A DNA stretch of 64,000 bases from Phytophthora quininea (taxonomy: Eukaryota; Oomycota; Peronosporomycetes; Peronosporales; Peronosporaceae): assembly GCA_011947345.1 (NCBI GenBank), contig JAAVTG010000568.1, positions 806,001-870,000 of the forward strand, written 5' to 3'. Shown here in pieces: positions 12,651-23,745 of the stretch. Positions within the stretch are counted from its first letter, which is position 1. Each line of letters starts with the position of its first letter. A program made the translations under genes and the position numbers. The notes below the pieces were generated by a model. That model saw nothing but the letters and a program-made list of their open reading frames with translations, ran no database searches and was not told the DNA's origin.

Positions 12651-14016
12651 CTAACTCGAACCGAGAAAGAACTCACGCTGCACGTCGAAGGCGTTGAAGC
12701 GCTTCGCCGCGTACTCGAGGAAGTCAAAGTCGATCTTCGAGTGGGCGGCCTGCACAAGGGCCCAGTAGCCCCAAAACAGGTGCGAGGCCAGCGCATAGCG
12801 GTTCACCTCGTCATACAGCGCGTGGAAAAATGCCTTGCTCTCGCGGTTGGCTTCCAGTTGCGCCAATAGCTCGGGGGCTGCCGAGCTCATGTACGCCTTG
12901 AAGAACGCGAACTGCTTCTCGATGCTCGGGTAGTTGGCCAGGTCCAATTCAAAACCGCAGTTCTCGCAAAAGTGGTTGGCAAAGTCGAAGCCGCGGTAGT
13001 TGTAGCCTCCGTACTCGTAGTCGATGATCTGCACGCGCTCCCAGTCGGGGTTGTGCAGGATGTTGCCGCTCAGCAAATCGTTGTGCGAGAAGACCACGTC
13101 CGAGGCAAACGCCACGGCCTGCTCAGTGATCTCGTCGCTGTCGACGGCCTCCACCAGGTCCTTGCCGTCGTGGTTCTGGTTGGACGGAAGCACCGACTTG
13201 AGCCACTGCAACTTCTTGTGCCACGTGGCCAGGTCCATCGCCTCCAGCGTCGCATTCTTCACGGGGTCTTCCAGCTCGATCCCCAGCGCCAGCTTCTCGA
13301 AGCGCTCGATCTTGGTCCACAGCACGGGCGTGCGGTCCTCCGGGATGTCCATCACGTGCATGCTGCCCAGCTCCTTGCCGATCATCTGTAGGTAGTTGAT
13401 GGGCTTGGTCAGCCCCATGTCTTCAGGCTCGAGCGGTCGAGCATCGAGCCAGCCTTCGATGCGGCCGTTCTTGAAGCGTCCATAGTACGTGGGGGCGAAT
13501 CCGCGCTCCGACAGCAACGCAAACAGCACTGCAACAAGTGCAAAACAAAGGGAAAGCAGACAAGGATTAGCAACGATGTGGGCTGAGTCAGCGCCGTGGT
13601 TGAAGTTCAGACGGTCCATCGTACTGTTCTCGATGCTGCGGTCGATGAACTCCTCCGTGTGGTCGCCGTAGAGCCGCACGAGCACCGAGTGGTCCCCCAC
13701 AGGAGACGGTAGAGGCGATTGGTGATGCCGCCCACGATGATCTTGACCGAGATGTCGTCGTTCAGCGCGTCCTTCCTACAGGGAGCGCGACGTGTTAAAC
13801 CAGGGGAGACAATGTCCAGTCAAGCGAGTCTCTCACCAGTCGGGGCAGATCTGCTTGACCGCGTACTTGGCGTCCTCGAACTCGTCGCGGCCGTCGGCGC
13901 CCACGGCAAAGTCCAGGCAGGCGTTAGCGTTGTTCAGATACGTCACTGCGCACACCACAGTCAGTATTGTACACACTGCAATCCCATCTCTCGCTTCTCC
14001 GTCCCTCACCGGCCAT
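12651..14016 (-). CDS. Choline/ethanolamine kinase
   Basis: Phosphorylates ethanolamine or choline, the first step of the CDP-ethanolamine (Kennedy) route to membrane phospholipids. Four exons: 14016-14010, 13945-13837, 13775-13625 and 13528-12651. The three introns (64, 61 and 96 bp) have GT-AG ends, and the last has a TGCTAAT branch-like site. The ATG at 14016 lies in caacaacATGGCC. One base is missing near 13705 (RLYRL..PVGDHSVL). Corrected length is 381 residues. Catalytic features: the Brenner-type motif VVFSHNDLLSGNIL and the metal-binding IIDYEYGGYNYRGFDFANHF, followed by the helical C-lobe. The phosphate-loop region reads KIIVGGITNRLYRL. Ethanolamine is the more likely substrate by overall resemblance, but sequence alone does not separate the two. 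Confidence 0.88.
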
Positions 14017-15570
14017 GTTGTTGTTGTGGCTGCTTCCCTGGCGATTCTTGCTCTTCTTGCTCTTGCGCGATCGGCGGAAGGATCGCAAATGGCGGCGGTC
14101 GAGCAGCAGCAGCACGCTGGCGGCGGTGAGAGTGCAAGTGGCGGCCGAGACGAGGGCGAGCGCGCGCCAGTTGAGGTTGGGGCCGGCCTCGGCTCCGGGC
14201 ATCCAGCTCCGCGGTGACGGCGCGTTTGTATAGTGAGCAAACGCTCCGCAAATCGAAATCCCATCTCCCTTGGCCACTAATTGAGGGTTAAACTCATTCA
14301 GAACCCACGCGACGTTGGATCAGGTTTTGATGGCAGGACGAGGCTCTCCAAGCAGAACGTTAGGCCCGCCTCAGAGAATGGCGACACCGTCAGACATTTG
14401 AACAAGCATTTGAACAACGATGCTGGAGGGAGGCTCAAACAAAACATGTTTTCTTCAGAACAGAGCTAGTCGAGCTGAATAAATACTGTTAACGCCAGAA
14501 AATCACGATAGCTTGTGTCCCAGGGCGGGGATGGCGACGCGCCGGGCGCGGCTGGCTAGACCGTTCCCCTGTCGAGCGGCACGCCGAGGTAAGCCCCTGG
14601 AACAGTTGATTTTGTTGTGGGCCGAGGCTCTTCAAGTCGAGAGCGAGTAGCGGAGTTGGTTCCGAGCAGCGCCGAGTCGCCGACGCAAGTAGTAGTAGAC
14701 CGTGTAGCAGTAGTAAAAGTAAGCTGATTAGCTGGTTAAGTGTTGTTCCTTGTCTTGAGTCCGAGCTGCAAAAACGAAAAGTGAGCACTTGAGCCGCGAG
14801 GCGAGCGGTCCGCGCAGCAAGCTTCCTACCAGCGCCGTCAACCACCCAGCTTACCTCGCTCATCGCCGGTCGTGCGCCTTCTGTCGCACCCATTGTCCTT
14901 GGTTCTTGCTTCTCGTTAAGCCGCACGAATCCGCTGTCTCCTCAGCTATTCTCCCGTCGTCCGAGCCAAAGTCAGTTATGGCGGCAGGGCCACCATCCTC
15001 CCGTCGCGACGTCGGCTTGTTCGTCGCGCTCGCCGTCCCACCAGCGCCCTGCGTCTCCTCCTCCTGTCTCCCCACCGCCTTCTTCCTCAAGCGTGCCAAC
15101 TGTTCACTGACGCTCTCGAGGTACTTTCGGCCAATGGACACACAGCAGTCATCACGGATGAACCCATATCGCCAACCGTTCCAACCGTTCCGGAGTTGTT
15201 CGCCAGATCAACCCCGGGACACTTGCTGCAGTCGCCATTTCGAGGATTGAGGTATTTCTTCTAGCGGTCAGTTGAGTGGTGGAGCGTCTAACGTGTTTGT
15301 GTGGTGGCTCGGCCAAGCGTTTGTGAATTCGTGTGAATGGTTGGAGAGAACTGTACGTTCAATAGCGCATCGGACATTATATATACGCATGCTTGAATCA
15401 TTGGGGCCATCGATCAGGAGATGGATTTGAGTCTGTAAAAGCGCCAATATCTCTTTCCGGGCGAGGTGGTAAAGCAGTCAGCGTGAGTTTGGCAGCGCAT
15501 AGCTAACAATCACTTGTGTCGAGCCTTCGTAAGACAGTCAGCCGACAAAGAAGTGCTGGACTGTGATTCG
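14017..15570. other. Gene-poor region between the kinase gene and the Crypton
   Basis: About 1.5 kb with only weak, low-complexity frames (for example 14860-15141 minus and 14789-15250 plus), none resembling a known family. It may hold the unrecognised 3' flank of the Crypton or an older insertion. A CT microsatellite-like run lies just beyond, near 15875. Confidence 0.35.
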
Positions 15571-17395
15571 TCAAAAGGGCACCTCGGAGCAAACAATAGC
15601 TAAGATGGTGTAGGAGAAGCAGGCGCCATGAGCAGAGCTACAAGTGAGTGGATTTAATTTTCTTTCCTCTTCTTCCTGGGTCTGAACTCTAACGTGCGTG
15701 CGTTTGGGTTGCTTTTGTGCGCAGCTTGACGAACTAGACAAAGCATCGTCGTGACCTTCAGCTGCGTAGTTCTGCGTGAACTTGTCGAGGAGCTGAGCGG
15801 CAGGCTGTTCACACCAGTGACGCAGAGAATTGCAGCCTGGTGCTCGGTCATTGAGGAAGGAGGCAGCAAGCCAGTCTCTCTCTCTCTCAATTGCAGCTGA
15901 AATGTGCCCCATCATCATGCGCCATTCTGAGTAAGTTTGACGCTTCTTTCGTGTCGACAGGTCATGCATGGACACTGACTTGTATGGAGGCTGGCCTGCG
16001 GCTTCGTTCCCAAACCACCACAGGTGCCAGGCATGCAGTACATCTGTACTCGGAAAGTCGAAGCTTTCTGGAAGTGCGTGCAGCTTGCCGTCACTTGGCC
16101 AAAAGTGAATAGTAGTTGTCGGCAGAGTACCATGAGGATGGACTGCGTCCGAGCGCGGCTCGCGATCTTCTAACACTCTACGCATTGTGTCCTCGAGCTG
16201 CTGCTGCGTTATACCAGTCCCGCATATCCCCTTTTCTTCCAGTAGTTTCGCAAATCGAGCAGCCAAAGCCTCAGGAAGAGCACATACTGTGGTCTGTATT
16301 TCCTTCTGCAGCCCAAACATCACAACTTGAGGGGAATACCAGTTGCTGTCACCCACGACGACTCATCCTGAACAAGCACATCCGCGAGATGTCTCTGTAA
16401 CTCGCAGCGCCGAAACAGACTTGATGCTCGAAGTGAGTGCGTAATGGGGAGCTTCGACGACAAGAAATCGTAGTGATATACTAGCGACACCAAACACAAC
16501 TTCAAAATTGGCTTCAAGCTGGCATCATTTGCAAGTGCCGGAGACATGCTAGTGACACCTTCTCGAACAATGCTGCTGCTGTTATCTTTGAAATGAGGCG
16601 GCAAAACCGCAAATTGTGCACTGTTGACGGGAAGACCAGCCACCACCCTGCCTAGAAATTGATCACCAGCGGCCTCGTACCGAAAATACTGGTCTTGAAC
16701 TCCGCCCAACAACCATCCACACCTCAGACATACACTCACGATCGACGGACCGCCCGTACTGCCATTGCAAGCGTTCGTTGCTACCCCTTTTCCCACTGAA
16801 TGCGTTCCATAGTCATGCCCGCTGTCTTGTTTACCCAATGCACGACCGAAAGCCTTGCGAAATCGGTTGCGCCGCAACGCTCCAGGAAAAGAGGCCCTGG
16901 TCCTTGTCGTGGGCAGCAAGCCCAGTACACGCCCAGCGCAGTAATACAACATGTTCCTGGTGAGAAGAGATTAGCGTACACATGACGTGGATCTTTGAGG
17001 CCAGCGCCATCCCGGTTTGATTTGCTCTTGTAAAATACGACGCCAATGCTGTCATCCTCGTTGCTTAGATGACCAGAGTTAATTGTTTCCACAGACTGTG
17101 ACCTACACATCAAATTCCACTGTAGTGTTAGGAACAAACGTGAAAAGCCTCCGTCTGAAAGCAGCAGCGTCTCCTTGCATGCATGGGCATACACTGAATA
17201 GGGTAACGCTATCTTGCCGGCCATTTTAGCCTCACCAGCACCGGTTTGATTCCTGGTAGCCTCGATTCTTTTAAGTCCGGCAAAGAACATCTTCATGTCG
17301 TCCTTATACTCTGTCGGGAGCGCCAGCCGTTGCTGCCTGTAAATGTCCTTCACAGCACTTCTATACCCTCCTAAAGTAGTGACCTTTAGCGGACG

Positions 17396-17403
17396 CTCAC
17401 TTG
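17396..17403. repeat. Left target-site duplication of the hAT element
   Basis: CTCACTTG directly abuts the CAGGGG terminus at 17404 and is identical to 20164-20171. Confidence 0.93.
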
Positions 17404-20163
17404 CAGGGGCGGAGGCAGCTTACAAGAAATGAGGGAGCAAAGGTTAGGTTGGTCAATTTTTACAAGGGGATTCGTCTATCTGCAATTGTAGCAAACAAAT
17501 CGATAACTTCGTATTTGTCAATTTGGTTGGTAAGATCACGTTCGATTGCGAGTAACATCAAGTCTGACATACACAAATCATCCATAGTTGTCCGTAATCG
17601 TGTCTTGATTCTCTTCATTGCCGAAAAGATCTTTCTGTACTTGCCGTCGATATAGGTAGCACGCAAACCAAGCAAACTAGGCGAAATAAAGCAGGAAAGG
17701 ATTCATTCTTGCTGCTCTCCACAAGATAGATACACAATTGATGCACACTCTTCAAGTTTTCAAGGCTGCTGTCGATCTATGCAATCTCACTGAACCGCGT
17801 AGCTTCTGTGCGTAAGTTATCTAAATCGTTTTCGAAATCGTCTGGGTAGAAATTCACAGCAAGAACAACTATGTTGTCTGCATCCCAGCTTTTGAACTTG
17901 TTCCTCGGATTTAACGATCCACTCAATTCCAACAGATTCAATGTATCTCCACTAAACCGAAAGTTTAACTCCGAAATAATGTCATTCACGACTGTAAAAA
18001 GACCTGGTCACGGTAGTGTTCTTCTTGCGTGGGATTTTAGAGCCCATATAAGCATCTGCTCCCGGTACTCCAGCTCGTCCACAGCCTCGGCTTCTAATTC
18101 CACCTCGAGCCCACAAATCAGTTTTATTGGGTGTAACAGGAATTCCGTCAGCTTGAATGTGCTTACAAAAACTCACGGCCGCTCTCCATATTGATTCAAA
18201 ACTAGCTGGGTGTGTCGATTTTAGGTCCAGCATATCTTCAAATTCTCGGGTAATTTGTTTCAGCATAGATACAGCATAAATAATGTCGATATTATCCTTT
18301 TGAAGATACCGCGAAAGCTGGTTGGTCTTGGAAAGTACAACCACGAGAAGCTCGAGATGGAAAACAAAATTGAAAGTACACATTTTGTCTAAAATACCAG
18401 TTGCCTCTGCTCGTTTTAATGGATTCGTAGCTTCAGCTGAAACTCTATCTAGAACGGTTGTGATAGGCGTCCACAGCATTTTAATTTTTCGCAAAGAGCG
18501 AACACGACAGTTCCAGCGGGTTTTGCTGAGGCCCTCTGTAGATAAAGGTTGATTTAGCCCTTTGCCAGATTTTAATTCTTGCTGTTCCAGCAAGGTGGCT
18601 AATTCTGCAGCTGCTTCATCACGAAGTTGGTCTTTTCGCTTACAAGAGATGCTAACTGTAGTATGTACACCTTGAACAGTATCGAAACAATCAACCACTG
18701 AAATAGTTTTCATAGCAACTGCAACGATAACGAGATTAAGTCGATATGCAAAACAGTGAACATAATATGCGTATGGGCAACGAGATCGCAATCGTGTCTG
18801 AAGGTCGTTATAGTCGCCTGCCATGTTGGCAGCTCCATCATATCCTTGGCCTCGACACTTTGATAATTGTAGCCCCCATAATTCCAATTGAGTCGTCAAG
18901 CCATCGTATAAAGTCTCTGCATTGGTGTCGCGGAGGTGAACGGTTCCAAGAAATCTTTCCTTAATCGTACCATTCAAAATGTTCACAAAGCAAATCACAA
19001 CTCCCATGTACTCTTTCTTAGCTGCACAGCTCGCCTCATCCACTAGAACCGCGTAATATCCATCAGCCAGCTCATTATTAATTATGTGTTTTCGGATTGC
19101 GCTTGCAGAGCACTTTATCATCTCATGCTGGATCTGAGGTGAGGTGTATCGCGCATTTTTTCCAGCTGATGCCATCGTTCTTGAGAACTCTGGCACCCGC
19201 TCGCTACAGAAATCCACCAACTCCATAAAATTCCCTTTGTTTGTTGACGACTCCTGTGCATCAACGATGAGTCTGTTCTTTGCCTATTGGCAACCTCACA
19301 ACGTAAACAGCACCTTCTCGTCGTTGCCTCGAAATGGAAGTTCTTGTTTGGCTAGAAGGAGGCAGATGTCGAGGATAAACGTGAGCCGGAATCGATTTTG
19401 CAGTCGCTCACTATTACACTGTGCTTGAAGAGCCATTGATACGTCAAGCCCTGTAGCCATGCGACTTGAGTATTCTAGATCAGCAGAGTGGTGTTTTGAG
19501 CTTGTTTGACCAACGTGCTTTCGAAAGCCATCTTTGGAGATGGCTTTCTTCCAGTTTCTGTATCCGACCCCAGGCTGCGCAACACTGTGACCTCTTTCTC
19601 CATCGTCATAACATCTCTAGAGAGATAACAGCACAAACAGTAGACCGAATCCGTCGTTGTAGAGTACTCCAACCAATGATGCTGATTGTACCAGGCAGGT
19701 CGGAATGATCGCAAGACGCCGCCCACCACGTGTGATTGAAACGTAATCTCTCGCGGCTGATACGGTCCCATGCTAACGTAAGTCTGAATCACTTCACGTA
19801 AAAGAGACGGTCTGTCAACTAGTTGCTTGACAAAGAACAAATTAGGAGGTCGTTGAGCAGGATCACGTTTGACAAAGTCTGCAGCTCTGTAAGCAGCAGC
19901 TTCCTCCGGCACACCGTTCTTCGAGCACCAATCTGCTGCGGATATAGCAAATATGCTCCGAAGGGGGCTTGTAATTGTGCTGGGAAGCAAACTCACACCT
20001 GCTTATCGGAGATGATAAACCTGGTACAGAACAAGGCTTTTTGGCGAAGAAGCTGGTGATAGATGGCTGCGACCGCTTGCCGGACATTGTTGTGCGACCG
20101 GAACGAGCTTAGTAAAAACTTATGAAACCACTCGGCCAAAAAATGGGGGGCAGGCACCCCCTG
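17404..20163 (-). mobile_element. hAT-superfamily DNA transposon, 2,760 bp, inserted in the Crypton
   Basis: The ends are defined by perfect 8-bp duplications CTCACTTG at 17396-17403 and 20164-20171, the target-site length of hAT elements. Both termini begin CAGGGG read inward (CAGGGGCGGAGGCAG on the left, CAGGGGGTGCCTGCC on the right), a short imperfect inverted repeat typical of hAT. The interior carries a broken transposase on the minus strand. Confidence 0.93.
17460..20087 (-). pseudogene. hAT transposase (TTF-type zinc finger, DUF4371-like), disrupted
   Basis: The frame begins near 20087 with MSGKRSQPSITSFFAKK, a start typical of ZMYM1/DUF4371-type hAT proteins. A TTF-type zinc-finger region follows (AWYNQHHWLEYSTTTDSVYC). 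The RNase H-like core is at 19226-17982, with candidate first catalytic Asp in YYAVLVDEASCAAKK and second in GYDGAANMAG. The C-terminal dimerisation region survives at 17675-17460 (FSAMKRIKTRLRTTM). Just before FSAMK the usual ATAERSFS stretch, holding the catalytic Glu, reads DGKYRKIFS, so that Glu appears lost. The frame shifts several times. I judge this copy degenerate, although some breaks may be sequencing losses. Confidence 0.75.
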
Positions 20164-20171
20164 CTCACTTG
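20164..20171. repeat. Right target-site duplication of the hAT element
   Basis: CTCACTTG directly follows the CCCCTG terminus ending at 20163. It matches the left copy at all eight positions. Confidence 0.93.
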
Positions 20172-20286
20172 CGTTCATTTTGGTTAGCAAAAACGCCTCA
20201 AAATGCTGAGGTGAGAACGCACTCTTGATGTTAAGACTGTGAAAAGAAGGTAAATTGACGAGTGATTTATGCTTCGCGAACCTCAA

Positions 20287-21195
20287 CTAACTTCAACATG
20301 ACGCAGAGCGAGTTCCTGCGTCGTTCCACCTCCGGTGGCTTCAACAAAGACCACCGTCTTCGGCCAATAACAATGCCGATATTGCAGTACGACACCGCGT
20401 CGTACGTTTTGCTCTACAAAAGTTATGCTTGAGAATGTTTCTGTATTCTAATGAATGCTGATAGTGAAACCAAGACAAAAGCGAGGTCATCAGATCACAT
20501 TGATGGCCAAAAGTAAGACCAATTGTCGGACGCACTTGTCAAACGCATGAATCTGCAATGATTCCATCGTCAATTTAGAATGAGGTTACTGCCTCATTCA
20601 GAATCCCATCGATTTTTGTGACGCACGACGCGTCATTGGCAACCCGTCTCAAACGGCATCGACGTCGACAGTGTTTGAGCACTGTTGCTCGTAGCAGCTC
20701 GCTAGTACCGTATTGCTGTCAGGCCTGCTCGCTCGGACGCAAAACCAGCGTGTCAGCTTGCCATCTTCTACGTGTGTGTCCATGTGCAATACCTCCGTTG
20801 TAGGACCCTCGTCGCATTCGCGGCGTCATGCAGGGCTTGGACCAATCGATCGACAGCCAGGTCTGCCTGCTCGTGACGACCATCAAGTGAGCCTTGGACA
20901 GAGGTCGTCGACATCGTCGCACCTGTGAGCCAAGAGACTTGAGACCTGTCTAGCCGTGCTTGCCGGACGGTGCATTCCTACGGGGAGAGAGTACCGGAGA
21001 CGCTGATGAACCCCGTCCTGCAGCTGTTCGTCGATATCCGCATAATATCAAAGCCGAACCACAGGTTCGGCGAGCAGATCGAGCACATCGGCGACCTATT
21101 TTTTTTTGCATACACGCTATTTTGTATCCATCCAAATTTAAACTTTTGGCGCGAAGACGTTTATCTCAGCTTTCCTCCACGTCTTCCCCGCTTCG
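20287..21195. other. Intergenic region between the Crypton and the kinesin gene
   Basis: About 900 bp. The first 250 bp may be the 5' coding part of the Crypton on the minus strand. A short perfect dyad lies at 20578-20599. An A/T-rich stretch with a T run near 21102-21110 lies about 90 bp before the kinesin ATG. Confidence 0.35.
20578..20599. repeat. Short perfect inverted repeat
   Basis: GAATGAGG, six-base loop, CCTCATTC. An 8-bp perfect stem in non-coding DNA, close to the inferred Crypton edge. Confidence 0.6.
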
Positions 21196-23640
21196 ATGGC
21201 TCCGTCGCAGTCGCCGCGGGAGCTGGCAATGCAACTGCGCTCCAGCCTCTCGGTGCTCAAGCGCGATGTGGCCGTGTCCTTCCGCCTGTGTGGCCACGAC
21301 TTCTCCGCGCTGGGCGGCGAGCTCGTCTCTGCCCTGGAACGCGGCCGCAGTCGAGAGCGCGCGGCCGTGGACGCGCTCGCCCACGAACGCGCCGCCCGAG
21401 GGAAACTAGAGACGCGGCTGGTGGAGCTGCAGGGCAACATCCGAGTACTCTGCCGAGTGCGGCCCATGCCCGCAGCCGCAGGCTCGAGCGACGAGAGCGA
21501 CGGCAACGGCAGCCCGGACAAGCGCCGCAAGCGCGTGCAGGTCGAGTCCGCCCAGGAGCTGAGCGTCTTCTCGCCCGTGGACGGCGCGCTGTTCCGCAGC
21601 TTCAGCTTCTCGCGCGTCTTCCACGACCAACACTCGCAGCAGACCGTCTTCAAGGAAGTGGCGCCGCTCGTCAAGTCGGCGGTGGAAGGCCACCACGCGA
21701 CAGTGATCGCCTACGGACAGACAGGGGCAGGCAAGACCCATACGATGCAGGGCAGTGAGGCCGACAAGGGGCTTTACTACCGGGCGGCGGAACTGCTCTA
21801 CTCGACGGTGCAGCAGCAGCAGCACGTGTACGACTTTCACGTCCGCGTGCAGATCGTGGAGATCTACAACGAAGAGATCTACGACCTGCTGGCACAGAGT
21901 AGTGGGAACTCTGTGCCAGCCACTACGACAACGAACAGTACTAATAATTCCCCGACAAATGCGGCAATGGGGTGTCATGCGGGAGCGACCAGCATGTGCG
22001 GAAACTTGCCCGCCTCGGGTGCTACACAGTCGGTGGAGATCCGACATGGAGAGAACGGCGTGTACCTGAAGAACGTCGAGTCCGTGTCTGCCTCCACTGT
22101 CAACGAGCTGCAGGATGCTATTACGAGGAGCAAGATAGGCAAGATCTCTGCCAACCGATCGAATCGGGCGCACAATGTGTTACTGATTGACGTTCAACGC
22201 ACAAGTAAGGCCAATGGAGACACAGATACCGGAAGACTGGCGCTGGTGGACTTGGCAGGCTCGGAGCGGCTTTCCAAGACTGCGGATACGCCAGCCGTCA
22301 CTGTTCGGGAGTCGCAGCATATTCACAAGTCGCTTGCGGCCATCGGAGATGTTCTCTCGGCGCTGATGGCCAAGGAAAAGCACATTCCGTTCCGGAACTC
22401 CAAACTCACACACCTGCTGCAGGACTCATTGAGTGGCAGCGCGAGCCGCACGCTTCTTCTGGTGCACGTGAGCCCCACGAGCGCAAACGTGACCGAGACG
22501 ATCAATTCCCTGAAGTTCGCCTCGCGGGTCTGCAACGTCCAGACAGGAAAATCGCAACGCGCTGAGCGCTTGGAGATCAGCCGTCTGAATGGAGTGGTGA
22601 GATTGTGCCGCAGGGTAGATTTGCTCGTTTTGACGTCTAACAATGATGAAACAAATGCTGTTCCTGCAGATCGCGAACCAGGCCGCACAGCTACAAGCGC
22701 TTCAAGAGAAACTAACGGCGGAATTGGAGCAACGGAAAAAGTACGAAAAGCGGCTGCAAGAGTATCGCCAGGAGGAGCATCGCCGTAAAGCCAAGCATGA
22801 CGAGGCCAGGAGGATCATGCAGCTGCAGAACAGGACCCCGTCGCCACCAGAGTTGCCACCTCCTGTTTCCTCGCGAAGGTGGAGCTTGTACGCACGAAAG
22901 TATGGAGAGTGAAGTGCGGGCTTTTGCTCACACCGACTGAACTCCAGGACGTTGGTTGATATCTGGGGACTGACTATCTTGTTTTGTGTACATGTGCAGA
23001 GAGAAACTTGCCAACAATGCGCAAGGGTTGAATGGCATCGAAAATGTTGCCGAAAACATCCTACGCGGAAATGAGTCTTCGCCAGAGACAGCAGAACTCC
23101 CCAGATCCACCAGCGATAAGCCTAGCGGGATCTCGCCTCCGACAAATTACTCGCGTCGACTGAGCTTGTCAGCGTTGGACCGACAATCTGGCGCCCCACT
23201 GCGGCCTGTACAACCAGGAAAACGGAAGAGGCCCTCATCATCGTCATCCGAAATTCGCAGGTAAGTGTGCGGTGAAGTAGTTGGCGCTCGCTTGGGTTGC
23301 TAATTTGTGCTTTTGCTCCAAGTAGCATTCTCAAAAAGCAGCGGGGAGTATCGACGACGACGAGAATGTGGACATGGCCAACGCCAGCGCTCTTTCAACG
23401 TCAAAGCAGGTGTCATTCGATCCGTCTCTAGCAGCTAACACCGCCCCTCGAGTGTAAGTGCAGCAATGCGCTGTTGTTCTTAGCGAGGTCATGAACTCAC
23501 TTGTCTGGTTTGCTTACAGACCCGTCGGAGGTGCTGTGCGAGTGCTCGCCATGTCTCGCGCAACCCAACCTTCTCCAGCTAGGCGAATCTCGTCAACACC
23601 AGCCAAGCGTGCCAAGCCAAAGTGGAACGGGTGGCGATGA
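21196..23640 (+). CDS. Kinesin-14-like motor protein
   Basis: Microtubule motor ATPase. Five exons: 21196-22596, 22670-22899, 23000-23260, 23326-23453 and 23520-23640. Introns are 65-100 bp with GT-AG ends; the first and third have TCTAAC/GCTAAT branch-like sites. One G is missing in the run near 23342. Corrected length is 713 residues. The neck-motor junction GNIRVLCRVRP (80-90) is the kinesin-14 signature, and the P-loop GQTGAGKT is at 174-181. Switch II is DLAGSER. Switch I reads NRSNRAH instead of NxxSSRSH. Only about 80 residues precede the motor, instead of the long coiled stalk of typical kinesin-14s, while a coiled-coil segment (LQALQEKLTAELEQRKKYEK) and a Ser/Pro/Arg-rich tail follow it. 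The class is inferred from the neck; the direction of movement is unknown. Confidence 0.85.
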
Positions 23641-23745
23641 ATTGCTGCGTGGCATCTTTCAGAACAAGTTATAGCCAAGAAGCAAAGTTTGGAGGCGGCA
23701 GTGAGCCCGCTCAACTATTACGTATAATATGACCAGCCATGTGGT

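Larger units (their letters stand above)
15571..20286 (-). mobile_element. Crypton DNA transposon (tyrosine recombinase), split by a hAT insertion
   Basis: Cryptons move with a tyrosine recombinase rather than a DDE transposase. The reading frame enters at or upstream of 20286, is interrupted at 20163-17404 by a hAT element, and resumes at 17395. Removing the insert and one copy of the 8-bp duplication joins the two halves exactly in frame (..MNASE / RPLKVTTLGGYRSAVK..). Recombinase features: the first catalytic Arg region LQWNLMCRSQS, the box region GTHSVGKG, then GWLLGGVQDQYFRYEAAGDQ with the candidate Tyr nucleophile. Two homopolymer losses occur, one between 16952 and 16781 and one near 16335. 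From 20286 the corrected frame has about 650 codons; its N-terminus is uncertain, and weak coding signal may extend to about 20,530. HSVGKG lacks the Arg of the HxxR motif. I could not find element ends. Confidence 0.72.

Noticed and set aside
14489..15250. Retrotransposon gag or secreted protein in the 14.3-15.5 kb region
   Set aside because: Overlapping low-complexity frames on both strands, with no protease, reverse transcriptase, LTR pair or primer-binding site.
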